Source: Maratus speciosus (taxonomy: Eukaryota > Arthropoda > Arachnida > Araneae > Salticidae). From it: a stretch of 64,000 bases of DNA. A program made the translations under genes and the position numbers. Of this stretch, positions 10,901 through 23,097 are shown piece after piece (position 1 is the stretch's first letter; each line of letters opens with the position of its first letter). Where the stretch lies: contig OZ010791.1 in assembly GCA_963932465.1 (NCBI GenBank), positions 158,466,012-158,530,011 of the forward strand, read 5' to 3'. Under the pieces are notes generated by a model. That model ran no database searches. It was given only the letters and a program-made list of their open reading frames with translations, and was not told the DNA's origin.

Positions 10901-10989
10901 ATTTCGGCTCAACTTGAGTTATTTTGGCTCTTTCGTTTTAAGAGTGTATATGGGGAAAAATCGTTTGCAGGGATTTTAAGGAGATTACG

Positions 10990-12217
10990 CTATTTCAAAT
11001 GTATTGAAAATGATATAAATCACTGAATTTCACTACAAGTTGATTACGGTAGAATAGGGCATTCATAGCATTTGTCGTTCGTTTACAGGGACACATAAAA
11101 GAAATCGATTATATAATGTTTTTGAGTAGTAATTAATAGAAGTGCGTTTTAAATTTCGGTATGCGCTTTAAAATTAAATATTTTTTGCATGTTATTTGTT
11201 GTATATAACTTCTACACTTCATATACAGGGCTGCACAAAAGAATTCACATACCAATCTCCTTATTAGCGGCTGCTGAAGGGGAATTTTCAACAGAGGTAT
11301 ATGTATTTCTTAACTGAACTAAATTTTGGCACACATGTAGTTAATAGATACCCATTTATATATAATATAGAAGGCTGCTCAAAAGATAATTTTTCGATTG
11401 TAGATGGGGACAGCTGAAATGTGTTTTCAAATATATTATGCGTTTCCATGTGGTTTAATTAGATGTAATATTTTAACTTATTAAACGGTGCAATTTTGTT
11501 ACATTATTCTTAATGTGTTGGAAAGTGTTTCATAATCTTTGCTCGAGGCATGGCTTTTCTTTCTTGTTTAACATTTAATGCTGTTTCATTTTCCAAAACC
11601 TGCAACAATTAATATATTTCAATAAATATTTGAGAAGAAAGAATTAAATGGAAGGATTCTTAAACGTTCTTTCACAAAATATAACTTTTCAAACAATTTT
11701 TTAAAAATTTACATATCTTGAAATACCGTGCTTTAGGTTATCCCCCGTTTCATTTATTTCAGTTTTGTTTCTTTCAAAACGTTCCGTAAAACAACAGGTC
11801 TTAAAACTTTGATAAATCTTTTAAAGCAGCAAAATGGAAAGATGTATGAGGTTGCTTTGATAAACGATATTGTTAAAGCAGGTATGTTAAATTTTTCGAA
11901 ACAAGGAAAATAAAAGTTGATGGAAAGTGAAATATTTTTAAGAGAGTTTTCTGGTAATTTTTTATCTTTAAATTTCAATTCTTTGTTAGTGAAAAGAATT
12001 GTGGAAAAAGTTTGAAACTGTTGTAAATTATTTTTTTCATACGTTGTCTTAAAATATTTCAGTGTTATAGTTTCTAATGTATGGATTTTCTTAAATATCT
12101 TTCTGGTGCATTCTTAATTTAGTCTACAGTAGTTTTATAATTTATTTTTTACTCAGATCTTTATACATTGGAAATAGGAATTTATACTTATATGAACATG
12201 TTTTTTATTTAATTTTT
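10990..12217. other. No recognisable feature
   Basis: AT-rich sequence between the 67-bp minisatellite and an interspersed repeat. Two degenerate phrases (agggctgcacaaaagaa near 11226 and aaggctgctcaaaagata near 11371) may be eroded transposon ends. Frames are short and of low complexity; no gene is supported. Confidence 0.5.
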
Positions 12218-12560
12218 AGGGTTCCGTACTTAAAAAGTAAAAACGGAACAATTATAAGATCACTCTTGTGTCTGTCTGTCACAACTATTTTTCTCGTAAA
12301 TTATGGGACGTGGAAAGTTAAATTTCGGGGAAGTAATAAAGACTATTGACCCACATATTTACAGATTATTAAACATTAACAAATATATTTAAGAAAAATG
12401 TAGAAGGTCTAATCAAGTTACTTGAAACAACAAATCTTTTCTTTCTATATCGTGTGAAAGCTTTCGTAACGCTGAACTCAAAAATACATTTCTTTTAATT
12501 TTAGGTATTATATTTTCAGAGCTATCGTCGAAAATGTAGTGCAAAATTATGTCCCCGCCC
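12218..12560 (+). mobile_element. Interspersed repeat starting gggttccgtacttaaaaag
   Basis: Begins agggttccgtacttaaaaag, continues aaacggaacaattataagat and a tgtctgtctgtc run, then ctcgtaaattatgggac. An inverted copy with the same order of words occupies 53523 backwards to about 52660. The opening strongly resembles a repeat I remember as ubiquitous in moth and other arthropod genomes; that comparison is from memory. The right boundary is not determined. Confidence 0.6.
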
Positions 12561-12649
12561 CCATCTATTTCCGAATGTACTGAAATTAAAATTATGAAAA
12601 AATTAGAGGTAGTAGGCGTTAATTTAAACTTTGCCGGAAAACTATAGCG

Positions 12650-14135
12650 ATTGCCCTATAGTCCAGGCAATAGGGAATTTCACCTAGCAAAATTAATGGT
12701 AGTACTGGAAATCGGCTTTCTAGATGTTTTTTGGGTCGCTGAATACGAATTTGTAACTTCCCACCAAAATTTCCCCCGGCAACCTCCCCAAATTTTGGTA
12801 AAAAGTCCCCCCAAAAAGGTTTTAATTAAAAAAATCAATTTTTTTATTGTTTTAGAGAAAAAGTATCTAGAAATTCAGAAAGTAGACAAAATTTCCAATA
12901 AATTAGATATATGACATTATGACTTAGGATGAAGGGGAAGGGGGGATCTGCCTCGGAACATGCGCGCGGTGCTGTGTAAACTAAGTTGCGCAATTCCACT
13001 TAACCACTCACACGTTTACATTCGCCCTCCCATCTCCCCTCCGAACTTTCTCTATAAGGTTTACTTTAAGATTTTTGGGTCACTGAATCCGAATTTTGAA
13101 CTTTCCCCCCAAAATTTCCCCCCTGACCCCCCCCCCACACCACCCCCCAAATAGTTGTTTTTAACTTAAATTTCTTATTGTTTTAGGGGGAAAAGCATTA
13201 CGAAATTCAGAAACTTGACAAAATTTGCAACAAATAGGATATATGACATTATGAATTAGGATGAACGGAGAGGGTGAGGGCTGCCTCGGAACATGCACTG
13301 CGGAGCTACGTGCACTAAACGATGAAGTCCAGGCAATAGGGGATTTTATCTGGCAAAATTAATGGTAGTACTGGAAATCGGCTTTCTAGATGTTTTTTGG
13401 GTCGCTGAATGCAAATTTGTAACTTCCGACCAAAATTTCACCCGGCAAGCCCCCAAAAAATTGATTTTTTGAAAAAATTTGGTTTTTGAGAAAAGCGCGC
13501 GGGGAATGTTCCGAGGCAGCCCCCTCTCTCCCCGTTTATCCTACATCATAATGTCATACATCCTATTTGTTGCAAATTTTGTCTAGTTTCTGAATTTCGT
13601 AATGCTTTTCTCCTAAAACAATAAGAAATTTAAGTTAAAAACAACTATTTGGGGGGGGGGGGGAAGTTAAAAACTCGGATTCAGCGACCCAAAAAACTTA
13701 AAGTAGACCTTATAGAAAAAGTTCGGAGGGAAGAGGGGAAGGCTAATGTAAACGTGTGAGTGGTTAAGTGGAATTGTGCAACTTAGTCCACGCAGCACTG
13801 CGGCGCATGTTCCGAGGCAGATCCCCCTTTCCCTTCATCCTAAGTCATAATGTCATATATCTAATTTGTTGCAAATTTTGTCTACTTTCTGAATTTCTAG
13901 CTACTTTTCTCCTAAAACAATAAAAAAATGGAATTTTTTTAAAAAAACCTTTTTTGCGGGCTTTTTACCAAAATTTGGGGGGTTGCCCGGGGAAATTTTG
14001 GTGGGAAGTTACAAATTCGGATTCAGCGACCCCAAAAACATCTAGAAAGCTGATTTCCAGTACTACGATTAATTTTGCTAGGTAGAGTCCCTATACGGTC
14101 TCGATTGCCTAGACTACTAGGTCGCATAGTTTTTG
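12650..14135. mobile_element. Large foldback (palindromic) element, about 1.5 kb
   Basis: Left arm 12655-13320 and right arm 13490-14110 are inverse copies. They share tagtactggaaatcggcttt, gggtcgctgaat, tgacattatgacttaggatg and cctcggaacatgcgc in mirrored order. A third partial copy of the outer block lies at 13325-13500 in the centre, so the palindrome is asymmetric. C/G homopolymer tracts (13120-13145, 13650-13665) pair across the arms. There is no coding frame beyond shadows of the C-rich tract. Confidence 0.8.
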
Positions 14136-14432
14136 AGAAAAGCGCATTTTTCCGTTACACAAATTTCGATTTGCGGAAATTCAGCAAAGGTTTTGAGGAG
14201 TGCTGGATGTACCTATCGTAGCAGAAGCATTGTTGATAATGATTTTCGAAAAAAATCGGCGGTAATTAGCCGAGATATCAACCCTTAAAGACACGGACGG
14301 TTTGGACATGCATAATGACAGGGGCAGAGTACTATAAGTGCCATCGGCTTTTAAAGCCTAGATAAAAAAAATTAGTTGATTTGACTCTAGGAATCACGTA
14401 ATGTTTTCTCGAATCTATATACAGGCGATATA

Positions 14433-16868
14433 CAGGGCGCCCCTTATCGTTGAACAATAGCTAGTTCCTAAACTGTGGATTTTAGAGGAATAGTTTCATT
14501 TGCAAAAACGTTTCAAATGTTCTTCGTTATATGAAAATCCATTTACAACAGTTATTCGTTTTTAGAGTCAGAAAACGCCGGAAATATATGAAAATCGAAG
14601 TATCATAATCACGACTTAATTTCTAACAAAAAAAAGTACCGGAGCTCTAATATTCTGCGGTACTGCCTGTACTAACAACTGTACCGTTACAACAACCGCT
14701 AGTACAACAAACAAAATCTCAAGCTGATTCCCGTTGCCTAAAAACAGAAAATATTCTTTCCAGGTTAGTATGAGACGTCTAAATAAAAAATAAAATAAAC
14801 CAGCCAATTAAAATTATCCTACTGTCACAAAAGAAACTCGAACTGAAAGCAAATTCATTGTTCAGTCTCTTGAGTGCTGCAGTTTTCAACGCGTCGCCGC
14901 CACCAATTCCATAAATTTGCAAATATCACTAGAATAGAAAAACGCGATTTCTATTGTCCCTTCATTCTGATCAAAATAGCATTAAAATGATTTGAAATAG
15001 AATATAATACGTAATTTTGAAGGAGAAAAAGTTTTTTTTTCTATACATGAATAAAATTTTGAATGTAAGACAGATTGAGCTTGAGCCAGTCCAAGCCCAA
15101 ATACTGATATAAAAATTGACAATTTATCCATCTCCTACGTGTGCGACAGATTACGTCACACATAAGTGTTTGATAAAAAAGAATGCAAAAGCTTATTGGA
15201 AATGGGAAGGAAAGGAAAGGGTAATTTAGGCTTCGGTTTTCCGGAAGCGCTATTGCACTGGGCTCCGGAGCCCTGTATTTATGAGTTCCGGTGAATTACA
15301 AACACTATTTAAATATTTACTTAAAACAGAGAAGTACCGGAGCTGGGCTCCGGTGCAAATTAAACAATGAATAATTCGGTAAATCTTGGTGGTATACTCT
15401 CACAAATACTTTCTTCAATTCACGAAAATTTTCTTGGCAGCAGCGCTACCACGATTTTTCCATTAATAGACGAATATCCGTTTCCTTTTTTTTCTCCGTT
15501 ACAGGAGATAAAATATACGTCAATCGAAGAAAATGGGGATAAAATAAAAGTTGCTGACCTTGGAATTGAACCAGCTACCTTAGTGTTACGGGACCAGTAC
15601 TACTCTAACCACTCGGCTTCAGTAATACAGTAGTAAAACAGTTCGAAGGAAATATGTTTGCCTGAGATGAGTGCGGCTTCATTAATTTCTTTAAAAAACT
15701 GTGAATTTTGAAGTTAATTTCGGGGAGCGTTCTTCTTTAATGAGATTGTGGCTGGGCTTTTTAATACTTTAGTATTAAAATATGATAAAAATATGAATTA
15801 TAAATATTTTTATTTAGGCTGCTAGATGTAAAGTATGAATATTATATTTTTACGCAAGATTTTTTTAAAAAGTAAAATCGATTTTTTTATTTAATATTTT
15901 AGTTAAAATATCTATTTTAAATGCAAACATTTTTTATAACATTAAAAAATAAATTGTGAATACTTTTAAATGAATGAGAAAATTAATTGTTATTTATTTT
16001 TAAATTTGAAAACTTTTCTTTTCTTTGGTGTTGATTTATTTATTTTTTTTAAAATTAAGTTAGAAATCTTAATTTATAGAATTTTTGGTTTTTCCTTTTT
16101 AAAATGAATTCGGATTTTAGAATTAATAGAGCCAATGCGCATGCGTGTTAGGAATTAATGGAACTTCTTCCTCTTTTTTAGACTTCCGAGAAGAATTCAT
16201 GGATAAAACATGTTTTCTAGGAGTACAGAAATTATTTGTTAAAAAATGAAGAATAATTTAGCGTTATAGACGACTTTTTTCTGGCAGTCTAATCATTATC
16301 TATAAAAACTAATAAATGAGTAGACAGTTTGCTGTATTTTTTTTTTAAATTGAATATTTCAAAATGAAGCTATCGCAACATTCTACCAGCGTAAATTGAA
16401 ATTAATTTTATAAAAGAATTTGAATGTATATTCGGAAATGCCTTAGAGAAATACATTATTTCTCTTATCATTCTTCTAACAAGAGGTGACTGTATTTCTC
16501 CAAGAAGAATTGTACTTAGACCTTTATGCTACAACCGTAACAATATCTGAGCGCAGCATTTGTAGGTTCCTATTTATGGCACAATTGTAGAAAATTAATC
16601 GAGTTTGAGAAATCGAAGGGATATCGACAAAAGACTCTTTTTATTTTCGTAACATATTAGGAATTTATGTAACTTTTCTTTCTTTCTTTCTTTTTTTTTT
16701 TTTTATTTATTCAGAAAGAAAGATTCATCATTGTTTTGACTTTCTGAAATTTTATTTAAATGTCCCTTTTTTTCAAAAAGCATCAGTTAACTGTAGATTG
16801 TTAAAATTTAGTTGATTTGACTCAAGGAATCACGTAATGTTTCCACGAATCAATATACAGACGATATA
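14433..16868 (+). repeat. 1.8-kb tandem unit A (oldest-looking, interrupted)
   Basis: First recognisable unit of the array, taking cagggtgttccc as unit start (here cagggcgcccc). It is more diverged than units B-D and is interrupted at about 14611-15373. It lacks the 133-bp piggyBac-like insertion seen in B-D: the text runs directly from actttcttcaattcac to gaaaattttcttggcagcag. It carries the tRNA-Thr-like segment at 15560-15626. Confidence 0.85.
14611..15373. mobile_element. Insertion of about 760 bp in unit A, with repeated ggctccgg words
   Basis: Other units read gaagtatcataactcggtaa without interruption. Here the phrase is split after gaagtatcataat and resumes at aattcggtaaatc. The inserted DNA contains gtaccggagct near both ends and ggctccggagcc / gagttccggtg near 15269-15290. 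Precise ends and target duplication are unclear. No transposase frame is present. Confidence 0.6.
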
Positions 16869-17094
16869 CAGGGTGTTCCCTTCTCTTATCGTTGAACAAT
16901 AGCTAGTTCCTAAACTGTTGATTTTAGAGGAATAGATTCAATTGCAAAAATGTTTCAAATGTTCTGCATTATACGAAAATCCATTTACAATAGTTATTTG
17001 TTTTTAGAGACAGAAAACTCCGGAAATATTTGAAATTCGAAGTATCATAACTCGGTAAGTGTTGGTGATACACTCTCAGAAATACTTTCTTTAA

Positions 17095-17227
17095 CACGTT
17101 ACGGATCACGTCAGTCTTTTCACGTCGTCAGATCTTTTATTTATTACAGGATTATACTTCCTTAAAAATTACTTAAAACATCGTTAATTTTTCAGCTTCA
17201 TTGTCAGTTACCGTGGCACTCAACGTG
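17095..17227. mobile_element. 133-bp piggyBac-like MITE inside tandem units (copies at 18909-19041 and 20719-20851)
   Basis: Ends are cacgttacggatcacg and the inverse of cacgttgagtgccacg, preceded by TTAA (17091-17094) and followed by TTTA, a one-base decay of TTAA. Units A and F lack it and read straight through, so it entered an ancestral unit before units B-D were amplified. Unit E keeps only its right half (ending near 23531) because the left part has been replaced. TTAA targeting is the piggyBac hallmark; the superfamily call rests on that and on the TIR. Confidence 0.7.
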
Positions 17228-17365
17228 TTTATTCGCGGAAATTTTACGGGCAGCAGTGCTACCATGATTTTTCCGTTAACAGACGAATATCCGTTACTTT
17301 TTTCCTCCGTTACAGGAGATAAATATACGACAATTGAAGAAAATGGGAATAAAGTAAAAGTTAAC

Positions 17366-17433
17366 GACATTGGGTTTGAAACAGCTACTTTAGTGTTACG
17401 AGATCAGTACTCTAACCACTCAGCTACAGTATT
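17366..17433 (-). ncRNA. tRNA-Thr-like (SINE-head-like) segment in each tandem unit
   Basis: On the minus strand an A-box-like tagctgagtgg is followed by gttagagtactga, an anticodon-loop-like ctcgtaa (CGT, threonine) and a B-box-like ggttcaaaccc in units D and E (here gtttcaaaccc). Equivalent segments are at 15560-15626, 19180-19247, 20990-21057, 23670-23737 and 25564-25628. The last reads cttgtaa (TGT, also threonine). Stems are degraded, so this is a tRNA-derived SINE head or relic, possibly still with pol III promoter words, not a working tRNA. Its translation on the + strand gives the familiar artefactual peptide GFEPATLVLRDQ. Confidence 0.65.
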
Positions 17434-18682
17434 ACGATAGTGAAATAGTTTGAAATAAATATGTTTGCCTTAAATGAGTAAGGTTTGATTAATTCCTTTA
17501 AATATCTTTGAATTTTGAAGCTAATTTCGGGGAGATTTTGTCTTTAATGAGATTGTGTCTGAAGTTTTACTATTTTAGTATTAAAATAGGGTAAAAATAT
17601 GAATTATAAACATTTTTATTTAGATTCCTCAATGTAGAATATTAATATTATATTTTTATGCGAGATTTTTTTTGGAGGGGGGGGGGGTAAAATTGATTTT
17701 TTTTATTTTAATATTTTAATTAAAATAGCTATTTTAAATGCGAATACTTTTTATAACTTTAAAAAATAAATTGCGAATACTTTTAAATGAATGAGAAAAT
17801 TAATTGTTATTTATTTTGAAATTCGAAAACTTTTTTTTTCTTTGTTGTTGATTTATTTAAATTAAAAAAAATTAAATTAGAAATCTTAATTTATACAATT
17901 TTTGGTTTTTCCTTTTTAAAATGAATTCGGATTTTAGATTTAATAGAGCCAATGCACATGCGTGTTAGGAATTAATGGAATTTCTTCCTCTTTTTTAGAC
18001 TTCCGAGAAGAATTCATGGATAAAACATGTTTTCTAGGAGTACAGAAATTATTTGTTAAAAAATGAAGAATAATTTAGCGTTATAGACGACTTTTTTCTG
18101 GCAGTCTAATCATTATCTATAAAAACTAATAAATGACTAGACAGTTTGCTGTATTTTTTTTTTAATTGAATATTCCAAAATGAAGCTATCGCAACATTCT
18201 ACCAGCGTAAATTGAATTTGATTTTATAAAAGAATTTGAATGTATATTCGGAAATGCCTTAGAGAAATACATTATTTCTCTTATCATTCTTCCAACAAGA
18301 GGTGACTGTATTTCTCCAAGAAGAATTGTACTTAGACCTTTATGCTACAACCGTAACAATGTCTGAGCGCAGCATTTGTAGGTTCCTATTTATGGCACAA
18401 TTGTAGAAAATTAATCGAGTTTGAGAAATCGAAGGGATATCGACAAAAGACTCTTTTTATTTTCGTAACATATTAGGAATTTATGTAACTTTTCTTTCTT
18501 TCTTTCTTTTTTTTTTTTATTTATTCAGAAAGAAAGATTCATCATTGTTCTGACTTTTTGAAATTTTATTTAAATGTCCCTTTTTTTCAAAAAGCATCAG
18601 TTAACTGTAGATTGTTAAAATTTAGTTGATTTGACTCAAGGAATCACGTAATGTTTCCACGAATCAATATACAGACGATATA

Positions 18683-20492
18683 CAGGGTGTTTCCTTCTCT
18701 TATCGTTGAACAATAGCTAGTTCCTAAACTGTTGATTTTAGAGGAATAGATTCAATTGCAAAAATGTTTCAAATGTTCTGCATTATACGAAAATCCATTT
18801 ACAATAGTTATTTGTTTTTAGAGACAGAAAACTCCGGAAATATTTGAAATTCGAAGTATCATAACTCGGTAAGTGTTGGTGATACACTCTCAGAAATACT
18901 TTCTTTAACACGTTACGGATCACGTCAGTCTTTTCACGTCGTCAGATCTTTTATTTATTACAGGATTATACTTCCTTAAAAATTACTTAAAACATCGTTC
19001 ATTTTTCAGCTTCATTGTCAGTTACCGTGGCACTCAACGTGTTTATTCGCGGAAATTTTACGGGCAGCAGTGCTACCATGATTTTTCCGTTAACAGACGA
19101 ATATCCGTTACTTTTTTCCTCCGTTACAGGAGATAAATATACGACAATTGAAGAAAATGGGAATAAAGTAAAAGTTAACGACATTGGGTTTGAAACAGCT
19201 ACTTTAGTGTTACGAGATCAGTACTCTAACCACTCAGCTACAGTATTACGATAGTGAAATAGTTTGAAATAAATATGTTTGCCTTAAATGAGTAAGGTTT
19301 GATTAATTCCTTTAAATATCTTTGAATTTTGAAGCTAATTTCGGGGAGATTTTGTCTTTAATGAGATTGTGTCTGAAGTTTTAATATTTTAGTATTAAAA
19401 TAGGGTAAAAATATGAATTATAAACATTTTTATTTAGATTCCTCAATGTAGAATATGAATATTATATTTTTATGCGAGTTTTTTTTGGAGGGGGGGGGGT
19501 AAAATTGATTTTTTTTATTTTAATATTTTAATTAAAATATCTATTTTGAATGCGAATACTTTTTATAACTTTAAAAAATAAATTGCGAATACTTTTAAAT
19601 GAATGAGAAAATTAATTGTTATTTATTTTGAAATTCGAAAACTTTTTTTTTCTTTGTTGTTGATTTATTTAAATTTAAAAAAAAATTAAATTAGAAATCT
19701 TATTTTATACAATTTTTGGTTTTTCCTTTTTAAAATGAATTCGGATTTTAGAATTAATAGAGCCAATGCGCATGCGTGTTAGGAATTAATGGAATTTCTT
19801 CCTCTTTTTTAGACTTCCGAGAAGAATTCATGGATAAAACATGTTTTCTAGGAGTACAGAAATTATTTGTTAAAAAATGAAGAATAATTTAGCGTTATAG
19901 ACGACTTTTTTCTGGCAGTCTAATCATTATCTATAAAAACTAATAAATGACTAGACAGTTTGCTGTATTTTTTTTAAATTGAATATTCCAAAATGAAGCT
20001 ATCGCAACATTCTACCAGCGTAAATTGAATTTGATTTTATAAAAGAATTTGAATGTATATTCGGAAATGCCTTAGAGAAATACATTATTTCTCTTATCAT
20101 TCTTCCAACAAGATGTGACTGTATTTCTCCAAGAAGAATTGTACTTAGACCTTTATGCTACAACCGTAACAATGTCTGAGCGCAGCATTTGTAGGTTCCT
20201 ATTTATGGCACAATTGTAGAAAATTAATCGAGTTTGAGAAATCGAAGGGATATCGACAAAAGACTCTTTTTATTTTCGTAACATATTAGGAATTTATGTA
20301 ACTTTTCTTTCTTTCTTTCTTTTTTTTTATTTATTCAGAAAGAAAGATTCATCATTGTTCTGACTTTTTGAAATTTTATTTAAATGTCCCTTTTTTTCAA
20401 AAAGCATCAGTTAACTGTAGATTGTTAAAATTTAGTTGATTTGACTCAAGGAATCACGTAATGTTTCCACGAATCAATATACAGACGATATA
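18683..20492 (+). repeat. 1.8-kb tandem unit C, 1810 bp
   Basis: Nearly the same as B; differences are mainly homopolymer lengths and scattered substitutions (for example a shorter G run near 19490). Carries the 133-bp MITE at 18909-19041 and the tRNA-like segment at 19180-19247. Confidence 0.92.
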
Positions 20493-22299
20493 CAGGGTGT
20501 TCCCTTCTCTTATCGTTGAACAATAGCTAGTTCCTAAACTGTTGATTTTAGAGGAATAGATTCAATTGCAAAAATGTTTCAAATGTTCTGCATTATACGA
20601 AAATCCATTTACAATAGTTATTTGTTTTTAGAGACAGAAAACTCCGGAAATATTTGAAATTCGAAGTATCATAACTCGGTAAGTGTTGGTGATACACTCT
20701 CAGAAATACTTTCTTTAACACGTTACGGATCACGTCAGTCTTTTCACGTCGTCAGATCTTTTATTTATTACAGGATTATACTTCCTTAAAAATTACTTAA
20801 AACATCGTTCATTTTTCAGCTTCATTGTCAGTTACCGTGGCACTCAACGTGTTTATTCACGGAAATTTTACGGGCAGCAGTGCTACCATGATTTTTCCGT
20901 TAACAGACGAATATCCGTTTCTTTTTTTCTCCGTTACAGGAGATAAATATACGTCAATTGAAGAAAATGGGAATAAAGTAAAAGTTAACGACATTGGGTT
21001 TGAACCAGCTACTTTAGTGTTACGAGATCAGTACTCTAACCACTCAGCTACAGTATTACGATAGTGAAATAGTTTGAAATAAATATGTTTGCCTTAAATG
21101 AGTAAGGTTTGATTAATTCCTTTAAATATCTTTGAATTTTGAAGCTAATTGCGGGGAGATTTCGTCTTTAATGAGATTGTGTCTGAAGTTTTAATATTTT
21201 AGTATTAAAATAGGGTAAAAATATGAATTATAAACATTTTTATTTAGATTCCTCAATGTAGAATATTAATATTATATTTTTATGCGAGATTTTTTTTGGA
21301 GGGGGGGGGGGGGTGGTAAAATTGATTTTTTTTTATTTTAATATTTTAATTAAAATATCTATTTTAAATGCGAATACTTTTTATAACTTTAAAAAATAAA
21401 TTGCGAATACTTTTAAATGAATGAGAAAATTAATTGTTATTTATTTTGAAATTCGAAAACTTTTTTTTTCTTTGTTGTTGATTTATTTAAATTAAAAAAA
21501 AAATTAAATTAAAAATCTTAATTTATAGAATTTTTGGTTTTTCCTTTTTAAAATGAATTCGGATTTTAGAATTAATAGAGCCAATGCGCATGCGTGTTAG
21601 GAATTAATGGAATTTCTTTCTCTTTTTTAGACTTCCGAGAAGAATTCATGGATAAAACATGTTTTCTAGGAGTACAGAAATTATTTGTTAAAAAATGAAG
21701 AATAATTTAGCGTTATAGACGACTTTTTTCTGGCAGTCTAATCATTATCTATAAAAACTAATAAATGACTAGACAGTTTGCTGTATTTTTTTTAAATTGA
21801 ATATTTCAAAATGAAGCTATCGCAACATTCTACCAGCGTACATTGAATTTGATTTTATAAAAGAATTTGAATGTATATTCGGAAATGCCTTAGAGAAATA
21901 CATTATGTCTCTTATCATTCTTCTAACAAGATGTGACTGTATTTCTCCAAGAAGAATTGTACTTAGACCTTTATGCTACACTCGTAACAATGTCTGAGGG
22001 CAGCATTTGTAGGTTCCTATTTATGGCACAATTGTAGAAAATTAATCGAGTTTGAGAAATCGAAGGGATATCGACAAAAGACTCTTTTTATTTTCGTAAC
22101 ATATTAGGAATTTATGTAACTTTTCTTTCTTTCTTTCTTTTTTTTTATTTATTCAGAAAGAAAGATTCATCATTGTTCTGACTTTTTGAAATTTTATTTA
22201 AATGTCCCTTTTTTTCAAAAAGCATCAGTTAACTGTAGATTGTTAAAATTTAGTTGATTTGACTCAAGGAATCACGTAATGTTTCCACGAATCAATATA

Positions 22300-23084
22300 C
22301 AGTCGAACCCCGTTATAGCGAACTTCAAGGGACCGAAGGTTTTGTTCGCTATATCCGGTGGTTCGCAATATCCGAACCGATAAGAAAAATGTTAGAGTTC
22401 ACAATTTGTATAACTCATTAGTTGCTATATGTATATTCAATAATGATGCATTAAAAATGGGTAAAATCTATTAAATATAACCATTAAAGAATTAAATTGA
22501 CTAAAATCGATTCTATTAAACTGACACAATACTAATTAAGTTAACTAACAAGGAAGACAATCGTGAATAAATTAACTTTACCTTCAATCGTTGGTCACTG
22601 TTTTGATACAGTGAGTTGATATAACTCAATAGGTAATTGATTGATCAAAAAATGGAAAAAACAGTTCGATTCCAAATCGCTTGCATGGTCAGGCTTTCCA
22701 ATTTGATATCCTTGCGTTAAAAAATGAATTTGTAAATGTGTCAAAACGTTTTCCGCTTGTTGAGCAGAGCAGTTGACAACAAACAGCCTTAAAAAAAAAA
22801 GATATCGCTGATTTTCGCCATGTTTCACTAGCCGGCATACATTTTCTTATGAAATTCGAGTCGAAGTCCTGTTTTCACAACTGCGGGAAAAAAAAAAAAA
22901 AAAAAAAAAAAAATGATCGACTAGAAAAAAAATGTTCGTTATAGCCGATTCTTAAGATTTCGGAGGTTCGCTATAAAAGGATAAATTAGCATTAAATTCA
23001 ATAGGAAAACGACGGACCAAAATTTTCGTTCGTTATATCCGAAAGTTCGTTATATATCGGGTTCGCTATAACGGGGTTCAACTG
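22300..23084. mobile_element. Non-autonomous Tigger/pogo-like element, 785 bp
   Basis: Ends cagtcgaaccccgttatagc and the inverse gctataacggggttcaactg, with TA at 22298-22299 and 23085-23086. Units B and C show the empty site atcaatatacagacgat, so the insertion is defined to the base. Inside are repeated words for gttcgctatatccg and a long A run at about 22888-22911. It keeps a fragment of the transposase C-terminus on the minus strand, so it is a deletion derivative of an autonomous element. Confidence 0.93.
22595..22828 (-). pseudogene. Transposase C-terminal fragment inside the Tigger-like element
   Basis: The minus-strand frame of 77 codons has SAQQAENVLTHLQIHF and YQIGKP, matching the relic at 9421-9597. 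The catalytic DDE core and DNA-binding domain are absent, so it cannot be an active enzyme. The frame begins inside the element and contains an A-run-encoded stretch (YLFFLRLF). It is a remnant left by internal deletion. Confidence 0.55.
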
Positions 23085-23097
23085 TACAGACGATATA

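Larger units (their letters stand above)
16869..18682 (+). repeat. 1.8-kb tandem unit B, 1814 bp
   Basis: Almost identical to unit C over its whole length by eye, including tttctttctttcttt at 16676-16692 and an 8-9 G run near 17680. Contains the 133-bp TTAA MITE and the tRNA-Thr-like segment. No convincing protein: the 79-codon open frame at 17201-17440 is explained by those two parts. Confidence 0.92.
20493..23097 (+). repeat. 1.8-kb tandem unit D, split by a Tigger-like MITE
   Basis: Unit length returns to about 1818 bp after removing the 785-bp element and one TA. The 133-bp MITE is at 20719-20851 and the tRNA-like segment at 20990-21057. The G run near 21300 is longer and followed by ggtgg. 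Confidence 0.92.
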
